DNA of 32,771 nucleotides from Actinomycetota bacterium (GTDB lineage Bacteria > Actinomycetota > Actinomycetes > S36-B12 > GCA-2699445), in contig JAGQTY010000018.1 in assembly GCA_020438795.1 (NCBI GenBank), positions 1-32,771 of the forward strand, given 5' to 3'. Numbering within the stretch: position 1 is the first letter of the stretch; the number at the start of each line of letters is the position of its first letter. Positions 1 through 8,527 of the stretch are shown here, piece after piece. Position numbers and translations under genes: made by a program. Below the pieces are notes generated by a model, which was given only the letters and a program-made list of their open reading frames with translations, was not told the origin of the DNA and did not search any database.

Positions 1-147
1 TCCACGCAACAGTTTGTCCATGGCAGGGCAACGCCTCGAGACAACTATGAGCCCAGGGTCGTGGAGTTTGGCGTTGCGAGAGAGGGGGATCAGTGGAAGC
101 TCGAACGCATCTACGCTATGAATCGCGAGAACTACACGCGATGCTGA
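1..147 (+). CDS. C-terminal fragment of an unidentified protein of the Tad-like locus (5' partial)
   Basis: Frame 1 is open from the window edge to a TGA at 145-147 and gives 48 residues ending in EREN-like polar sequence (LERIYAMNRENYTRC). Its stop overlaps the start of the next gene in the string ATGCTGA (141-147), a typical translational-coupling junction, which is the main reason to accept it as a real gene end. The tail contains a W-K-L-E-R-I pattern of the sort seen at the end of small NTF2-like or Mce-associated extracytoplasmic domains, but the fragment is too short to assign. Position upstream of TadE/TadG-like genes suggests an envelope protein of the same operon. Function unknown. 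Confidence 0.6.
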   Translation, partial: STQQFVHGRATPRDNYEPRVVEFGVAREGDQWKLERIYAMNRENYTRC

Positions 148-1094
148 TGACGGCTCTCCTCGGAGTGCTTTTGGTCCTGTCAGCCGCCGCCCTGCCGGCC
201 CCCCTACAGGCAAGTCAGCCAGACAACCGATCCAGCGGGGTTTCATACAGCACAAGGGGTGGAAGTATCGAGATTCAGATCCGGGCGGGATACGAACACA
301 CCAGTCCCGCCTCCAACGGGTCCGGTCCGAGCAACGGCCTCCCGGGCGCTCCCGTGAACCACGAAGTGGAACACACCTGCTTCTACCCCAACGGGAGCAC
401 CAGGCCCTGCAAGGGCCCGACTGATGACTGGAGCCCGGAGCTGGGGTGCTTCATCCAGTACATGCAACCCCAGCCTCCACAGACCGATCCCGTCTGGGCG
501 GGACGTACCTCGGGAGCGATCTACCGCTGCTGGCGCGGCGCCCCGGAGCTCGGTGAGGCCGTGTGGCGACCGAGTCCACCGGACACGGGACCACCGCCCG
601 TGGTGGTCGCGGAGGAAGCGATCCGGCAGCTTCGCCTGCAACCGATCGTGATCGGCAAGACCCCACGCGATGGCGGGATCGGCATCCTGAGCGTGCCCAC
701 GTGGCTATGGGTGGAGACACCCTCGATGCAGCAGTACGCCCCGAACACTGAGCCTCGTTCGGCCACGGCTACGGCAGGTCCGGTCAGCGTCACTGCCGAT
801 GCCCATGTCACCCACATCAGCTATGACATGGGCGACGGTCACACTGTGACCTGCCAGACCAGCGGGACCCCCTACCGGACACGTTTCGGTGACCGGGCCA
901 GTCCCGACTGCGGCCACATCTACCTACGATCGAGCACCCGTGAACCACAGCGGAGCTACGAGATCCGGGCCACCGCGCATTGGCAGGTCGACTGGCACGA
1001 GAACACCGGACCCCAGACGGGCCAGCGCATCCTGACTCTGACCAGCACGACCCGTCACCGGGTCGCCGAGATTCAGTTGCTGACGGGTCCGTGA
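141..1094 (+). CDS. Secreted protein of unknown function in a Tad-like operon
   Basis: The 317-residue product starts at ATG 141, where the stop of the preceding gene overlaps it. An upstream in-frame start at 93 would add 16 residues in front of the signal peptide and is less likely. Residues 1-25 form a signal peptide (MLMTALLGVLLVLSAAALPA then APLQA). The mature part has a low-complexity Pro/Gly/Ser region with cysteine pairs, followed by a C-terminal domain with a PKD-like feel (YDMGDGHTVTC, residues about 230-240) and paired cysteines that could form disulfides outside the cell. Proteins of this layout are common next to tadE/tadG in actinobacteria but have no assigned activity. It ends at TGA 1092-1094, overlapping the next ATG, so it is probably co-translated with the pseudopilin-like genes. 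Confidence 0.85.
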   Translation: MLMTALLGVLLVLSAAALPAPLQASQPDNRSSGVSYSTRGGSIEIQIRAGYEHTSPASNGSGPSNGLPGAPVNHEVEHTCFYPNGSTRPCKGPTDDWSPELGCFIQYMQPQPPQTDPVWAGRTSGAIYRCWRGAPELGEAVWRPSPPDTGPPPVVVAEEAIRQLRLQPIVIGKTPRDGGIGILSVPTWLWVETPSMQQYAPNTEPRSATATAGPVSVTADAHVTHISYDMGDGHTVTCQTSGTPYRTRFGDRASPDCGHIYLRSSTREPQRSYEIRATAHWQVDWHENTGPQTGQRILTLTSTTRHRVAEIQLLTGP

Positions 1095-1567
1095 TGCTGG
1101 GTCCACACACAGGTACCCGCAGGGCAGCAGTCTCCAGCTTCAGAGCGGCGGGCAAAGACGCGGGTTCAGCGGCACTCGAGTCGGTGATGGTCGCCGTGGC
1201 AGCACTGCTCTTCATCACCACGGTCATCGCAGTGGCGCGGCTGGCCATCGCCGGCCAAGCCATCCAGTCGGCGGCGGACGAGGCAGCCAGACAAGCGAGC
1301 CTCGCCCGCAGCGCAAGCGCGGCGCAAGAGGAGGGACGGCAAACGGCGGACCGGCTGCTCACGCAGGATGGAGTGACTTGCACGGACCGTCTGATCGAGG
1401 TGGACACCTCCGGGTTCCGGGTGCCGGTCGGCAGGTCCGCTGACGTCCACGCCGAGATCCGCTGCGAGGTCGACCTCAGCGATGTCGCAGTTCCGGGACT
1501 GCCCGGCCGACGGACGCTGGAGGCCCGAGCCACCAGTCCACTCGACCGGTTCCGACTGCGCTCATGA
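1094..1567 (+). CDS. TadE-like pilus assembly/secretion protein
   Basis: A 157-residue protein with one N-terminal membrane segment (about residues 30-53, SVMVAVAALLFITTVIAVAR) preceded by a Gly-Ser-Ala-Ala-Leu-Glu-Ser motif. That is the TadE pattern: a Glu near the start of the hydrophobic stretch and an Ala-rich amphipathic helix (AIQSAADEAARQASLARS) after it. The family is a pseudopilin-like part of Tad/Flp secretion machines in the cytoplasmic membrane. The start ATG at 1094 shares a base with the previous stop (TGATG). A GTG at 1091 is one codon earlier. Two cysteines (CTDR, CEVD) lie in the extracytoplasmic part. It overlaps the next gene by four bases (ATGA). Confidence 0.85.
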   Translation: MLGPHTGTRRAAVSSFRAAGKDAGSAALESVMVAVAALLFITTVIAVARLAIAGQAIQSAADEAARQASLARSASAAQEEGRQTADRLLTQDGVTCTDRLIEVDTSGFRVPVGRSADVHAEIRCEVDLSDVAVPGLPGRRTLEARATSPLDRFRLRS

Positions 1568-2016
1568 ACAGCGCACCGCTGCCCGCCACGACAAGCGGAC
1601 TAAGGCAGTTCTCGCGTGACGATGGATCGATCTCCGTGTTCTTCGCGGTCTTTGCAATCGCCCTCCTGCTCGCCGTCGGCCTCGTCGTAGACGGTGGCGC
1701 TCGGATCCGGGCCCATCAGCGAGTGAATGCCATCGCCGAGGAAGCGGCTCGATCGGGAGGGCAAGAGGTGGACATTGCTTCGGCGCAGTCCGGTGAGGGC
1801 GTCCGCCTGGTCAGAGCGCAGGCGAGAGCTGCCGCCACGGAACACCTACGGGCAGCCGGGATCCAGGGCGAAGTCAGCATCCTGGGAGATGATCGGCTCG
1901 TCGTTCGTGCCGAGGATTCGGTTGAAATGATCTTCCTGCCCCTGATCGGCATCAGCTCGGCCACGGTTGTGGGCCGTGGCGAAGCCCGGCTTCTGCACAG
2001 GCTGTCCGGGGATTGA
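1564..2016 (+). CDS. TadG/TadE-like membrane protein
   Basis: A 150-residue protein beginning at ATG 1564, inside the stop of the TadE-like gene (ATGA overlap). The N-terminal region carries RDDGSISVFFAVFAIALLL, the usual opening of the TadG-like N-terminal family: a D-G/D-S motif before one transmembrane helix (about 22-43) followed by VVDGGARI. After the membrane segment an Ala/Glu/Arg-rich helix leads to a short beta-rich tail (SILGDDRLVVRAEDSVEMIF). TadG-like proteins act with TadE in assembly or anchoring of Flp/Tad pili. This one is short and lacks the von Willebrand domain of full TadG. It is the third of three overlapping genes, followed by a 90-base gap. Confidence 0.85.
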   Translation: MNSAPLPATTSGLRQFSRDDGSISVFFAVFAIALLLAVGLVVDGGARIRAHQRVNAIAEEAARSGGQEVDIASAQSGEGVRLVRAQARAAATEHLRAAGIQGEVSILGDDRLVVRAEDSVEMIFLPLIGISSATVVGRGEARLLHRLSGD

Positions 2017-2106
2017 AACAGGGGTGGATCGACCCATGACCGACGCCACGCGTTGCCATAGCCTGGGGGCTCAATGCCCGGATGCCGGCGTTTCCAAGGG
2101 AGGAGC

Positions 2107-4995
2107 ATGAACGAGCGCAGATCACTGATCCGACCTCCGAGCCCCGTGCAGCGCCTCCAAGGACTGCTGGCACTGGTCATCTCCCTGCTGCTGCTCCTAG
2201 GTGTGCCACTGGCGCTTCTCAGCATCTGGGGCGCACCAATACCCGCGGGGCTCCCGGAAGCGACCACTCTCTGGCGCGAGCTGAGTTCCCCCGACGACGG
2301 CTCTCTCTTGCTGAATGTGCTCGGCTACGCTGCCTGGTGCGGCTGGCTGGTGTTTGCGGTGAGCTTCTCGATGGAAGCCGCCGTGATGATGAGGGGCACC
2401 ACCAAGCGCGTGGTTGCCGCCTACAGTCCCAGAGGGGCCTCACGACGGCTCCTGGCATCGATCGGATTGCTGCTCTTTCCCCTCGCGGGCTCCCCCGTCG
2501 GATCAGCAGTCGCTCTTGAACCGGTCGCGGCCCAAGTAGCCGTCACGACTGACTCCTCCGCAGCGCGAGAGGGCATCCCACCAGCCGAGCAGGGGCCACC
2601 TGCCGGGCGCCTGGCAGGTGAACGGGAACGAACAGTAGTCACAGGGGACACCTTGTGGACCATCGCCGCTCAGGAACTCGGCTCGGGCGACCGCTACCCG
2701 GAGATCTACGCACGGAGTCGCTTGATCGAGCAACCGGACGGCGACAGGCTCACCGACCCGGACCACATCGAGCCGGGCTGGCGGCTCCGGGTACCCGGCC
2801 GCGAGCCAGCCGAGCCGCCCAGCCGACACCTGAGTGAACCTGACGAAGTCAACCCTGGTCCAGCAGTAGTGCCACCGACGACCGAGGACCACGACGGCGA
2901 AGTCGACCAGGGGCCCTCAACCAGTACACCGATCCCCGAGCTCGCTCACCCCCAGACTTCACCCCGCCCACGGAGTCCACAGATTCACCCGAGCGCCCAG
3001 AGCCAATCGCGCCCGACTCCACAGGCCGCAGGCAGCAGTGACGCCCGACAGACATCGTCCGGTGAGACGGACGAGTCGCCAGTGGCCGGCGTGCTAATGC
3101 CGATGGGGGGCATCGGAGTGATCCTCGGCAGCGGAATCGCGGCGCTGCTGATGAGGCGCAGACGAGCCGCCAACGCCAGGCGGGAGCCGGGCACACCACT
3201 GCCGGTTCCTGCTGCACTGCAGGCGAAACTCGAAGAACGGGTCCATGTGAGCGACGACCCGATGACGGTCGAGGTCGTGGACCGCGCGCTGCGTCTGCTC
3301 GCCATGGAGCTCTCGGCGCGGGACCGTAGCGTTCCACTCCTTCACTATGCGGAGCTCACACGCACGGCGCTCACCCTGCACCTTGCCTCAGCCGAGGAAC
3401 TTCCACCGCCATGGCGACAGGTACAAGGCGCCAAAACCTGGCGGGTGGACAGCAGCGACCTGGACCGGTCCGTGGGCCTTGACGACCTGGGCCCCGCCCC
3501 CTATCCGATGCTGGTGAGCGTCGGTTTCCGGACGGACCCTGGTCAGCAGTCCCATGTACTTCTCGATCTGGAGTCCTGCCCAGCTCTAGGTATCGATGGG
3601 GACGTAGAGCAGGTGGACGGCATGCTTCGGGCGCTGGCCCTGGAGTTGTGCACGAGCACCTACTGCGACGACATCCGTCTCTCGGCGGTCGATGGCCTCG
3701 TAGGCCTGGAGACCGCAACAGGGACGGGCCGAGTCACGGAAGAAGACTCCAATTCGCCATGGCAGGAACAGTTCCTCCGCAGAATCCAGACAGTGCGCCA
3801 GGAGCTTGAAGAGTCGGGGGTGAACGTACGAGAAGCGCGTGCCAGCAGAACCCTGCCGCAGACGTGGACCCCGGAGGCAGTGCTGTGTTGTGGCCCGCTG
3901 CCCCAGGATGCCAAGTTGCGCGAGGTCTGCGATGGAACATTGCCCGCTGGGGTCGTGCTCGGGCACCGGCATGGGGAGTGGACCATCGAGCTGTCACGGG
4001 CCGGCGAGGCGACCCTGCACCCCCTGGAACTCAGGTTCTCAGCCCAGACACTCGACGATGAGAGCTACGCCGCCATCCTGGGTCTTGCCCGGCAGAACAC
4101 CTTCGATGGTGCGGCTCCGAGCAGCGCGACGCCCCTGCCCCGTGATGTCTCCCAGCTCCGCCTCCGGAGCGGTTCGCGGCTGGAGGATGTCGATTCTGCG
4201 GAGATTCGGCTATGCCTCCTCGGCGCACCGCAGCTGCGGGGAGCGCCCGCTTCGATCGACCAGGGCCTCGTGGGCAAGGCGACCGAGGTCCTCGCCTACC
4301 TGTCCACTCACCCAGACGGCAGCCAGTCACAGTTCAAGCAGGCACTCTGGCGTGGCAGTGGCCCCGGTTTCAGCACCACCCAGCTGGCGCTTCTCAGCCG
4401 AATCCGTCGCTGGCTGGGCGAGGACCAAGCAGGCTCACCCCGACTGAAGTTCGACGAGCAGTCCGCGCCACGACTGACCCTCACCACCGATCTGGAGGAA
4501 TTCAACTCCATGACCGCCGTCGACCTCAGTGACGCCGACACTGACGATCTGCTTCGCGCCGCTGGCCTCGTTCGCGGTGCGCCACTGCACGACGGTTCCC
4601 CACAGCGTTACCAGTGGGCGGCAGGGCTCGCACTTCGGCTGATACCGCGCATGACCGACGTACTCTACGAGTCTGGCACCCGACTGTTGCACAAGGGGTT
4701 CGCCGAGGACGCAGCACGGCTGGCCCGCACGGGGCTGAGTGTGGACATCCTGTGCCAGCCGCTGTGGCGACTGCTGCTGACTGCGACGTCAGCGTTGACT
4801 CCCGACCTCGTACCCTCAGTCGAGGAGGAGCTGAGATCCGTCCTGGTCGAGCATGATGGTGAGTTCACCCAGCAGACGGTGGAACTTCTCGCGCGGCTGC
4901 GGCCGGCTGCAGCGAGGCGGCCCGTCGAACCGCAGGTTCTGACGCAGGCACCGATTGCCAACAACAGAGCCGGACAGACCAACGCCATCCTCTGA
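2107..4995 (+). CDS. Membrane protein with LysM domain and cytoplasmic winged-helix/BTAD (SARP-like) module
   Basis: A 962-residue protein. ATG 2107 is preceded by a good ribosome binding site (GGGAGGAGC), while an in-frame ATG at 2074 has none. Visible order: transmembrane segments near 20-42, 74-96 and 119-140; a LysM domain at about 174-230 (TGDTLWTIAAQELG ... IEPGWRLRVPG); a long Pro/Ser/Thr-rich linker; a fourth transmembrane segment near 325-350 followed by a positive stop-transfer (MRRRRAANARR); a middle region of unknown fold; a winged-helix-like segment from about 698 (IRLCLLGAPQL ... RIRRWLG); and a helical bacterial transcriptional activator domain from about 796 to 945. LysM binds peptidoglycan and BTAD is the helical domain of SARP activators. 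I infer a sensor spanning wall to cytoplasm that may control the Tad-like genes before it. Such fusions occur in actinobacterial Tad loci, but their role is not established. Confidence 0.85.
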   Translation: MNERRSLIRPPSPVQRLQGLLALVISLLLLLGVPLALLSIWGAPIPAGLPEATTLWRELSSPDDGSLLLNVLGYAAWCGWLVFAVSFSMEAAVMMRGTTKRVVAAYSPRGASRRLLASIGLLLFPLAGSPVGSAVALEPVAAQVAVTTDSSAAREGIPPAEQGPPAGRLAGERERTVVTGDTLWTIAAQELGSGDRYPEIYARSRLIEQPDGDRLTDPDHIEPGWRLRVPGREPAEPPSRHLSEPDEVNPGPAVVPPTTEDHDGEVDQGPSTSTPIPELAHPQTSPRPRSPQIHPSAQSQSRPTPQAAGSSDARQTSSGETDESPVAGVLMPMGGIGVILGSGIAALLMRRRRAANARREPGTPLPVPAALQAKLEERVHVSDDPMTVEVVDRALRLLAMELSARDRSVPLLHYAELTRTALTLHLASAEELPPPWRQVQGAKTWRVDSSDLDRSVGLDDLGPAPYPMLVSVGFRTDPGQQSHVLLDLESCPALGIDGDVEQVDGMLRALALELCTSTYCDDIRLSAVDGLVGLETATGTGRVTEEDSNSPWQEQFLRRIQTVRQELEESGVNVREARASRTLPQTWTPEAVLCCGPLPQDAKLREVCDGTLPAGVVLGHRHGEWTIELSRAGEATLHPLELRFSAQTLDDESYAAILGLARQNTFDGAAPSSATPLPRDVSQLRLRSGSRLEDVDSAEIRLCLLGAPQLRGAPASIDQGLVGKATEVLAYLSTHPDGSQSQFKQALWRGSGPGFSTTQLALLSRIRRWLGEDQAGSPRLKFDEQSAPRLTLTTDLEEFNSMTAVDLSDADTDDLLRAAGLVRGAPLHDGSPQRYQWAAGLALRLIPRMTDVLYESGTRLLHKGFAEDAARLARTGLSVDILCQPLWRLLLTATSALTPDLVPSVEEELRSVLVEHDGEFTQQTVELLARLRPAAARRPVEPQVLTQAPIANNRAGQTNAIL

Positions 4996-5123
4996 TGGGC
5001 TCCAACGCGAGCTCGCCTGTCTGCAGATTCCACGGTTGTCCAGCGCTCCGCAGGGCTTTCGTCCATTCCGGTCAACAATGCCAGCCCATCTCTGCTCAGA
5101 GGGACCGCACGCGACCGCGTCAG

Positions 5124-5129
5124 TAGGCT
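5124..5129 (+). promoter_or_regulatory. -10 element for a leaderless toxin-antitoxin transcript
   Basis: TAGGCT fits the actinobacterial TANNNT -10 consensus and ends exactly six bases before ATG 5136, placing the likely transcription start at the A of the start codon. No clear ribosome binding site is present. No convincing -35 was seen. Confidence 0.5.
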
Positions 5130-5135
5130 GGCACC

Positions 5136-5360
5136 ATGAAATTCCCAGGGATCACCAGAGACCCGCGAGTCATGGACGGGCGGGCCTGCGTCCGGGACAC
5201 CCGCGTGACCGTGGCCACCATCCTGGGGTTGCTCGCCGAGGGGCACAGCCAGCGGGTGATCCTGGAGAACTACTCATACCTGACCAGCGAGGACATCCGC
5301 GAGGCGCTGACCTACTGCGCCTGGCGGATGGAAGAACAAGAGATTCAGTTGTCGACGTGA
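5136..5360 (+). CDS. DUF433 antitoxin-like protein
   Basis: A 74-residue protein of the DUF433 family, small winged-helix-like proteins that pair with PIN-like DUF5615 toxins. The diagnostic run is the RDPRVMDGRACVRDTRVTV segment (residues 8-26), followed by a helix with LLAEGHSQRVILENY and the typical SEDIREALTYC. The stop overlaps the GTG start of the next gene (GTGA, 5357-5360), the usual arrangement of an antitoxin preceding its toxin. By family, it would neutralise the toxin and repress its own promoter. Transcription is probably leaderless because a TAGGCT -10 lies six bases upstream. Confidence 0.88.
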   Translation: MKFPGITRDPRVMDGRACVRDTRVTVATILGLLAEGHSQRVILENYSYLTSEDIREALTYCAWRMEEQEIQLST

Positions 5361-5722
5361 AGTTCCTGCTGGACATGAACCTGAGCCCGGTGTGGGTGGG
5401 CCTGCTGACGATCGCCGAACACGATGCCGTGCACTGGTCGGACATCGGGGCCCCCGGCGCCCATGACGAGATCCTCGTGAAACACGCCCGCAGTCACAAG
5501 ATGGTCCTCATGACTGCAGACACTGATTTCGAGTCCGTGCTGCTACAGCACCGCTGGGACCGCCCCAGCGTTGTGCGGATCAGGGGCATCGGTCAGCAAC
5601 TGCCCAAGACCTCCGGACGCGTCGTCCTCGCGGCGATCCGCGCTTGCCGCGAGGAGCTTCAGGCAGGCGCGGTGCTGAGCGTCGAGCCCGCGTTGCCCCG
5701 GGCAACCCTGCTGCAGCTGTGA
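5357..5722 (+). CDS. DUF5615 PIN-like toxin
   Basis: A 121-residue protein starting at GTG 5357, overlapping the DUF433 stop by four bases. It opens with KFLLDMNLSPVW, the PIN-like signature with an acidic residue in the first strand (Asp6), and has the later TADTDFESVL segment (about 55-64) with conserved acidic residues and a VVRIRG strand. DUF5615 proteins are PIN-superfamily members presumed to be ribonuclease toxins. Here the pair is complete, with both acidic motifs present, so it is probably functional. The longer in-frame reading back to 4955 crosses the antitoxin gene in another frame and is rejected. Confidence 0.88.
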   Translation: MKFLLDMNLSPVWVGLLTIAEHDAVHWSDIGAPGAHDEILVKHARSHKMVLMTADTDFESVLLQHRWDRPSVVRIRGIGQQLPKTSGRVVLAAIRACREELQAGAVLSVEPALPRATLLQL

Positions 5723-5779
5723 GTCCGACGTTCAGGGCGGCAACGTGAATCCCACGGCCAGACCCGTCATGCTTGGAAA

Positions 5780-6220
5780 ATGGAGATCCTGCGAGTAATT
5801 CTCAACGTGATCTGGCTGATCGTGGCGGGCATCGGCTGTGCCATCGGCTACGTCATCACCGGCATCATCATGTTCATCCTGTTCTTCCTGATCGTGACCA
5901 TCCCCTTCGGAATCGCCAGCTTCCGCCTGGCGGGCTACGCCCTGTGGCCCTTTGGACGGACCGTGGTGCGCGATCCCGAGGCAGGGGCTGCCTCCGTGAT
6001 CGGCAACATCATCTGGTTCATCTTCGCCGGACTCTGGCTGGCAATCGGACAGGCCATCGCAGGGGTGGTGCTCTGCATCACGATCATCGGTATCCCCTTC
6101 GGCATCGCCATGTTCAAACTGGCAAGGCTGTCCATCAATCCGCTGGGCAAGATGGTGGTCCCACTGGAATACGCCGATGCGGCACAGAACGGCTGGCAGC
6201 GCTACGTACCCGTGCAGTGA
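5780..6220 (+). CDS. YccF domain inner-membrane protein
   Basis: A 146-residue membrane protein with two copies of the YccF motif: hydrophobic segments followed by TIPFGIASFRLAGYALWPFG (about 40-59) and IIGIPFGIAMFKLARLSINP (about 103-122). About four membrane segments are visible. The family is widespread and its function is unknown. The duplicated I-P-F-G-I-A motif is characteristic. No ribosome binding site precedes ATG 5780. A CATGCT hexamer at 5768-5773 ends six bases before it, which suggests leaderless expression. Confidence 0.9.
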   Translation: MEILRVILNVIWLIVAGIGCAIGYVITGIIMFILFFLIVTIPFGIASFRLAGYALWPFGRTVVRDPEAGAASVIGNIIWFIFAGLWLAIGQAIAGVVLCITIIGIPFGIAMFKLARLSINPLGKMVVPLEYADAAQNGWQRYVPVQ

Positions 6221-6368
6221 TTGCCTCTTGTCCGGCGGGAATCGCGTTGTTGCGCTAGGTTCCCAATAGGAGTAAGGGACTCCGCTCAGGTTGGCTGCCC
6301 TTCCCGTGACACCCACACTGAATGGACGGAGTGCCCGACCGGACAATCCGCACCACCTGGAGGCAACC

Positions 6369-8363
6369 GTGGTCCGCAGAACATCCAGGCTCGCAATGGG
6401 CGGCACGGCACTGCTGGGCGCAGCGCTTGTAGTGTCCGTACTCCCGGCGGCGCAGGCCGCGAACCCAGCTCCGGACGGACCGGCACCCGCAGGCACTGAG
6501 GTCGATGCCGCAGCAGTGCTGACCGTCTCGAGTCTCAGCTCCGCAGGCTCGGGCTCGCTGCGGGCAGCGATCAAGACGGCCAACAGCGCCAAGAAGGGCG
6601 CTACCATCCGGTTCTCGGTCGCAGGCCGGATCAAGCTCACCAAGAAGCTGCCCGAGGTGCGCAACAAGGTCAGCATCGATGGCACCTCCGCACCGGGCTG
6701 GGTCGACGGCGGCCCTCCTGTCGTCGAGGTCGACTCCAACGGCAAGGAGGGACTCACGCTCTGCCCCAAGGCCAAGTGGTCCAGGATCGCCGGACTGGCG
6801 CTCGTGGGGTCCAGCACCAACGGGCTCACACTGCACGCGGACAGGGTGACCGTCATCGACAACTACATCGGTGTCGGGATGTCCGGACGAGCGGACAGCA
6901 ACGCCGGGTCCGGCATCGAGGTGACCTCGGATCACACCAGGATCGGCCTCAACACCTCCGGCGACTCCGGCGTGCTCAGCAATCTGATCTCAGGCAACCG
7001 CGGCAACGGGATCACGGTCAACGGCGGGTCACACAACACGATCGTGGCCAACCGGATCGGGACCGACGCAGCCGGGACAGCCAAGGTTCGTAACCGTGGC
7101 CACGGTGTCGTTTTCACGAACAAGGCCAAGAAGAACACCCTGGGCGGCACGGAGTACACCGACGCCGCGACGGGTCAGACCAACGATCCCACCGGCGACA
7201 AGGGTTCGGTGCCACCGGTATTCGTCGTGCCCCCACTGGGGAACCTGATCTCGGGCAACCGTCGCGATGGTGTGCTCATCAAGTCGGCTTCGGCGAACAA
7301 CGTCCTCAACGGCAACTTCGTCGGCACCACGGCCGACGGCGACTCCGCCCTCGGCAATGGCGGGGACGGTGTGCACCTACTCGACGCACCGGGCAACAGC
7401 CTCATCGGCTGCACGTTCGTCGAGAACCCATTCGTCTACTACAACGTGCTGAGCGGCAACGGCGGTCACGGACTGCGGATCACGGACTCAGACGACGTGA
7501 CTGTCCATGCCAATTTCTTCGGCGTCGGCGCGAACAACACCGACCTGGTGCCCAACAACGGCAACGGCATCCTCGTGGAGGGCGACTCCGCTGACACCCA
7601 GGTCGGCGGCGTGATCCCGCTGGGCAACGTGTCAGCCGGCAATCGCCTCAACGGCATCGAGGTCAAGGACCAGGTGAGTGGATTCATCACCTTCAACACC
7701 TTCGGCGGCCTGCTGGCCTTCAAGGGAGCCGCACCAAACGGACGCAACGGCCTGCTGGTGACCAGCACCGGCGGCGACAATCTGGCACGTACCAATGTGT
7801 TCTCCGGGAACACCGGCAACGGGATCCGGATCGCAGGCAAGGCTCGCGGCGTCACTGTCGATCCGAACATGGTGGGAGCCAGCACGAACGGCCAGAGCCC
7901 GCTGCCCAACGGCAAGAATGGGGTCGAACTGGCGAACAAGGCTCACCACAACACGATCGGCGGGACACGATCCTCGGTGATTCCCCAGAACCTCTTCTCC
8001 GCCAATCTCGGCTACGGCCTGGTGCTCCGGGACAAGGTGCACGACAACGACGTGCAGCACACCTTCATCGGCACCGACACCTTCGGCGAGTTGGCCCTGC
8101 CGAACCAGAAGGGGGGAATCCTGGTGACGGGCACGGCCAACAACAACTTCATCGGGCTGAAGAAGAAGACCCCCGCGAACATCATCAGCGGCAACAACGG
8201 CAACGGTGTGACGCTCACCAAAGAGACACACGACAACGCCTTCAACCGCAACTACATCGGGCTCGATCACACCGGCAGGGACCTGCCGAACAGCGGGCTG
8301 GCGATCAGCGACTCCGGCAAATGGAACGTGTTCGCGGGCACACAGGCGACCTGGGTCCGTTAG
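6369..8363 (+). CDS. Secreted right-handed parallel beta-helix (NosD-like) repeat protein
   Basis: A 664-residue protein. GTG 6369 is preferred because it follows a TGGAGG ribosome binding site and puts Arg-Arg directly before the hydrophobic core of a signal peptide that ends in AAQA (about residue 30). Reading back to a TTG at 6291 would add 26 unlikely residues. The body is built from alternating coils: NLISGNRGNGI-type (at least seven copies, such as NLISGNRRDGV, NVLSGNGGHGL, NVFSGNTGNGI, NIISGNNGNGV) and IGTDAAG-type (IGTD, VGTT, VGAS, IGLD). This is the pattern of pectate-lyase-like parallel beta-helices. No catalytic lyase motif was recognised, so substrate and activity are open. Likely cell-surface or secreted. 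It stands alone between YccF and a channel gene. Confidence 0.85.
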   Translation: MVRRTSRLAMGGTALLGAALVVSVLPAAQAANPAPDGPAPAGTEVDAAAVLTVSSLSSAGSGSLRAAIKTANSAKKGATIRFSVAGRIKLTKKLPEVRNKVSIDGTSAPGWVDGGPPVVEVDSNGKEGLTLCPKAKWSRIAGLALVGSSTNGLTLHADRVTVIDNYIGVGMSGRADSNAGSGIEVTSDHTRIGLNTSGDSGVLSNLISGNRGNGITVNGGSHNTIVANRIGTDAAGTAKVRNRGHGVVFTNKAKKNTLGGTEYTDAATGQTNDPTGDKGSVPPVFVVPPLGNLISGNRRDGVLIKSASANNVLNGNFVGTTADGDSALGNGGDGVHLLDAPGNSLIGCTFVENPFVYYNVLSGNGGHGLRITDSDDVTVHANFFGVGANNTDLVPNNGNGILVEGDSADTQVGGVIPLGNVSAGNRLNGIEVKDQVSGFITFNTFGGLLAFKGAAPNGRNGLLVTSTGGDNLARTNVFSGNTGNGIRIAGKARGVTVDPNMVGASTNGQSPLPNGKNGVELANKAHHNTIGGTRSSVIPQNLFSANLGYGLVLRDKVHDNDVQHTFIGTDTFGELALPNQKGGILVTGTANNNFIGLKKKTPANIISGNNGNGVTLTKETHDNAFNRNYIGLDHTGRDLPNSGLAISDSGKWNVFAGTQATWVR

Positions 8364-8365
8364 AC

Positions 8366-8390
8366 CGACCACCTGCACATCGGGCGGTCG
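8366..8390 (+). terminator. Weak hairpin after the beta-helix gene
   Basis: CGACCACC (8366-8373) can pair with GGCGGTCG (8383-8390) with one mismatch around a nine-base loop, two bases after the TAG stop. No T tract follows, so termination is only possible. Confidence 0.3.
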
Positions 8391-8527
8391 TCTGACGTCA
8401 GCCGACCACCGGTGCGGTTGGCCCTCACGCGGGCACCTGGCTGCCAAGGGCTGTCGCGTCACGCTCATGCCGGCCGGATTCCCTGAACCCGGCGGGAGGC
8501 GGCTGCCCAGCCAGTAGCGTTGACCTG

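Noticed and set aside
4955..5356. 5' extension of the DUF5615 frame back to 4955
   Set aside because: It would overlap the end of the LysM/BTAD gene and the whole DUF433 gene. The GTG at 5357 in a four-base overlap gives the standard family start.
5732..6862. Minus-strand open frame opposite the YccF gene and the start of the beta-helix gene
   Set aside because: The plus strand has recognisable YccF repeats and a signal peptide. The minus-strand product is featureless and reads across the intergenic gap.
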